6,619 nucleotides of DNA from contig JAGHYP010000162.1 in NCBI GenBank assembly GCA_017743585.1, positions 1 to 6,619 of the forward strand, given 5' to 3'. Below are positions 5,859-6,619 of this stretch, one piece after another. Each line of letters opens with the position of its first letter. Positions within the stretch are counted from its first letter, which is position 1. The translations under genes were made by a program, and so were the position numbers. The notes under the pieces are model-generated. The model was not told the origin of the DNA. It made no database searches and worked only from the letters and a program-made list of their open reading frames with translations. The stretch comes from Chloroflexota bacterium. Its GTDB lineage: Bacteria; Chloroflexota; Anaerolineae; Aggregatilineales; UBA2796.

Positions 5859-5871
5859 GCGCTACGAGCGC
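5859..5871. repeat. Small inverted repeat between the S1 and rplU promoters
   Basis: GCGCT (5859-5863), ACG, AGCGC (5867-5871) lies roughly midway between the divergent promoters. The palindrome GCTAGC (5847-5852) lies nearby. Nothing else is recognisable in about 5806-5906: no coding frame with known similarity and no T-tract. An operator is possible, but the repeat is short. Confidence 0.25.
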
Positions 5872-5906
5872 CCGCACTTGGACATGCGCCTGCGCAGAGT
5901 TCTAAA

Positions 5907-5936
5907 TTGACTCTTGGGCAGTCTCTCTGCTAAAAT
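5907..5936 (+). promoter_or_regulatory. Sigma-70 promoter for rplU-rpmA
   Basis: TTGACT (5907-5912) and TAAAAT (5931-5936) are 18 bp apart, and TG at 5928-5929 gives an extended -10. Transcription would start near 5943, leaving a leader of about 85 bases before the rplU ATG. It is one of the two strongest promoter matches in the window and fits a highly expressed ribosomal operon. Confidence 0.72.
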
Positions 5937-5962
5937 GGGGGCGCTTTCCCGACCAATTTCCC

Positions 5963-5994
5963 CCGCTGCAGCGTTTGCAGGCTGCTCGCAGCGG
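5963..5994 (+). promoter_or_regulatory. Leader hairpin of the rplU mRNA
   Basis: CCGCTGC (5963-5969) pairs perfectly with GCAGCGG (5988-5994). AGC (5970-5972) with GCT (5984-5986) extends this to 10 bp with one bulged C (5987) and an 11-base loop. A competing stem, CTGCA (5966-5970) with TGCAG (5976-5980), uses the same 5' arm. It lies inside the predicted leader about 33 bases before the ATG, so it could be a binding site for an autoregulating ribosomal protein. No T-tract follows, so it does not look like an attenuating terminator. Confidence 0.45.
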
Positions 5995-6027
5995 TGCGAG
6001 AGGCGAGAATTGGAGCTAGACTGAACT

Positions 6028-6345
6028 ATGTACGCTGTAGTTCGCGCGGGCGGGCGGCAGTTCCGCGCCGAGCCGGGCAAGGTCATTGATGTAGAGAAGC
6101 TGAACGCCGAAGCAGGCGAGCGCTTGACTCTGAACGAAGTGTTGTTGGTGGTGCCTGATGAAGGGGCGCCGCTGATCGGGCGCCCGTTGGTGCAGGGCGC
6201 CGCTGTGCAAGCGACCGTGCTTGGGCATTACCGCGCCAAGAAGATCATTGTCTGGAAGTATCGTCCCGGCTTGCGCTATCGGCGGCGGCGCGGGCATCGC
6301 CAGACCTACACGCGCCTGAAGATTGAAGAGGTGACGGTCATCTGA
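6028..6345 (+). CDS. rplU: Large ribosomal subunit protein bL21
   Basis: A complete 105-residue protein of the normal bL21 length; it binds 23S rRNA in the 50S subunit. It begins MYAVVRAGGRQFRAEPG (residues 1-17), the standard start with the YAVV..GG.Q..V.PG pattern, continues with ERLTLNEVLLV and the glycine/proline loop before GRPLVQGAAVQATVLGH, and ends with the basic RRRRGHRQTYTRLKIEEV stretch (86-103), equivalent to the usual RKKGHRQ..T..KI. GGAG at 6012-6015 lies 12 bases before the ATG. rpmA follows after 26 bp, the classic rplU-rpmA order, often continued by obgE beyond this window. The promoter at 5907-5936 and the leader hairpin probably control both genes. Confidence 0.97.
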   Translation: MYAVVRAGGRQFRAEPGKVIDVEKLNAEAGERLTLNEVLLVVPDEGAPLIGRPLVQGAAVQATVLGHYRAKKIIVWKYRPGLRYRRRRGHRQTYTRLKIEEVTVI

Positions 6346-6371
6346 AAGACAGAAACAGGAGAACTTGAGCG

Positions 6372-6619
6372 ATGGCACACAAGAAAGGCGGCGGCTCTAG
6401 CCGCAATGGACGCGAAAGCCATTCGAAGCGGCTTGGGGTCAAGCGCTTCGACGGCGAGTACGTGATTCCGGGCAACATCATCGTGCGGCAGCGCGGCAAC
6501 CGCTTCTATCCAGGGCCCGGCACGCGGCAGGGCAGAGATTTCACGATTTATGCGGTTGCGGAAGGCTATATCAGCTTTGGGTGGGGGCGCCGCGGCATTC
6601 GCGTCGTCGCTGTCCGCCC
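6372..6619 (+). CDS. rpmA: Large ribosomal subunit protein bL27, partial (right edge)
   Basis: The first 82 residues of bL27, which is usually 85-95 long, so only the tail is missing. bL27 lies near the peptidyl-transferase centre, where its N-terminus reaches toward the tRNA ends. The start MAHKKGGGSSRNGRES (residues 1-16) is the short mature-type N-terminus with no Firmicutes-style leader that the Prp protease would need to remove. The core follows: KRLGVKRFDGEYV, GNIIVRQRGNRFYPG and the GTRQGRDFTIYAVAEG region, all standard. AGGAGA at 6357-6362 is the strongest Shine-Dalgarno in the window, nine bases from the ATG. Co-transcription with rplU is expected. Confidence 0.96.
   Translation, partial: MAHKKGGGSSRNGRESHSKRLGVKRFDGEYVIPGNIIVRQRGNRFYPGPGTRQGRDFTIYAVAEGYISFGWGRRGIRVVAVR

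Noticed and set aside
1..6619. High density of GCGCGC words across the window
   Set aside because: They occur in coding and non-coding DNA alike and look like a genome-wide base-composition habit; one window cannot show that they are functional.

Overview
The window looks like a chromosomal segment of a moderately GC-rich bacterium. I favour Chloroflexota (an Anaerolineae or Roseiflexus-like lineage). The grounds are a four-domain S1 protein with an acidic N-terminal region, a stand-alone rpmB, an FHA-winged-helix regulator, and DNA very rich in GCGC words. This placement is inference; no marker gene here settles it. I see no mobile element, CRISPR array, tRNA or rRNA.

Layout, left to right. 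(1) 1-1041, minus strand: a GT4-family glycosyltransferase, cut by the left window edge at its C-terminus and starting at GTG. (2) 1125-1328, minus: ribosomal protein bL28 (rpmB), with a good sigma-70 type promoter just upstream. (3) 1329-1494: a compact divergent control region with a 10-bp direct repeat spaced 20 bp and an inverted repeat. (4) 1495-3483, plus: a 662-residue protein joining an MtaD/TrzN-like amidohydrolase (nucleoside deaminase type) to a C-terminal CYTH-like domain. (5) 3533-4183, plus: a regulator with an N-terminal FHA domain and a C-terminal OmpR-type winged helix, 49 bp downstream and probably in the same transcript. (6) 4185-4209: a hairpin between convergent genes. (7) 4216-5721, minus: an S1 protein with four S1 domains. 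(8) 5722-6027: a divergent ribosomal-protein control region with promoters for the S1 gene and for rplU, and an rplU leader hairpin. (9) 6028-6345, plus: bL21 (rplU). (10) 6372 to the right edge: bL27 (rpmA), nearly complete.

Four of the seven genes belong to the translation machinery (bL28, S1, bL21, bL27) and are ordinary core genes. The unusual part is the pair in the middle: a deaminase-CYTH fusion followed by an FHA-winged-helix protein. The deaminase half keeps all the metal and catalytic residues I can map. The CYTH half keeps the general pattern of basic and acidic residues but changes two signature acids. One possible reading is a nucleoside deaminase whose extra domain binds a phosphorylated or nucleotide ligand, encoded with a phosphothreonine-reading transcription factor. 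That functional link is a hypothesis; the fusion itself can be read directly from one uninterrupted frame.
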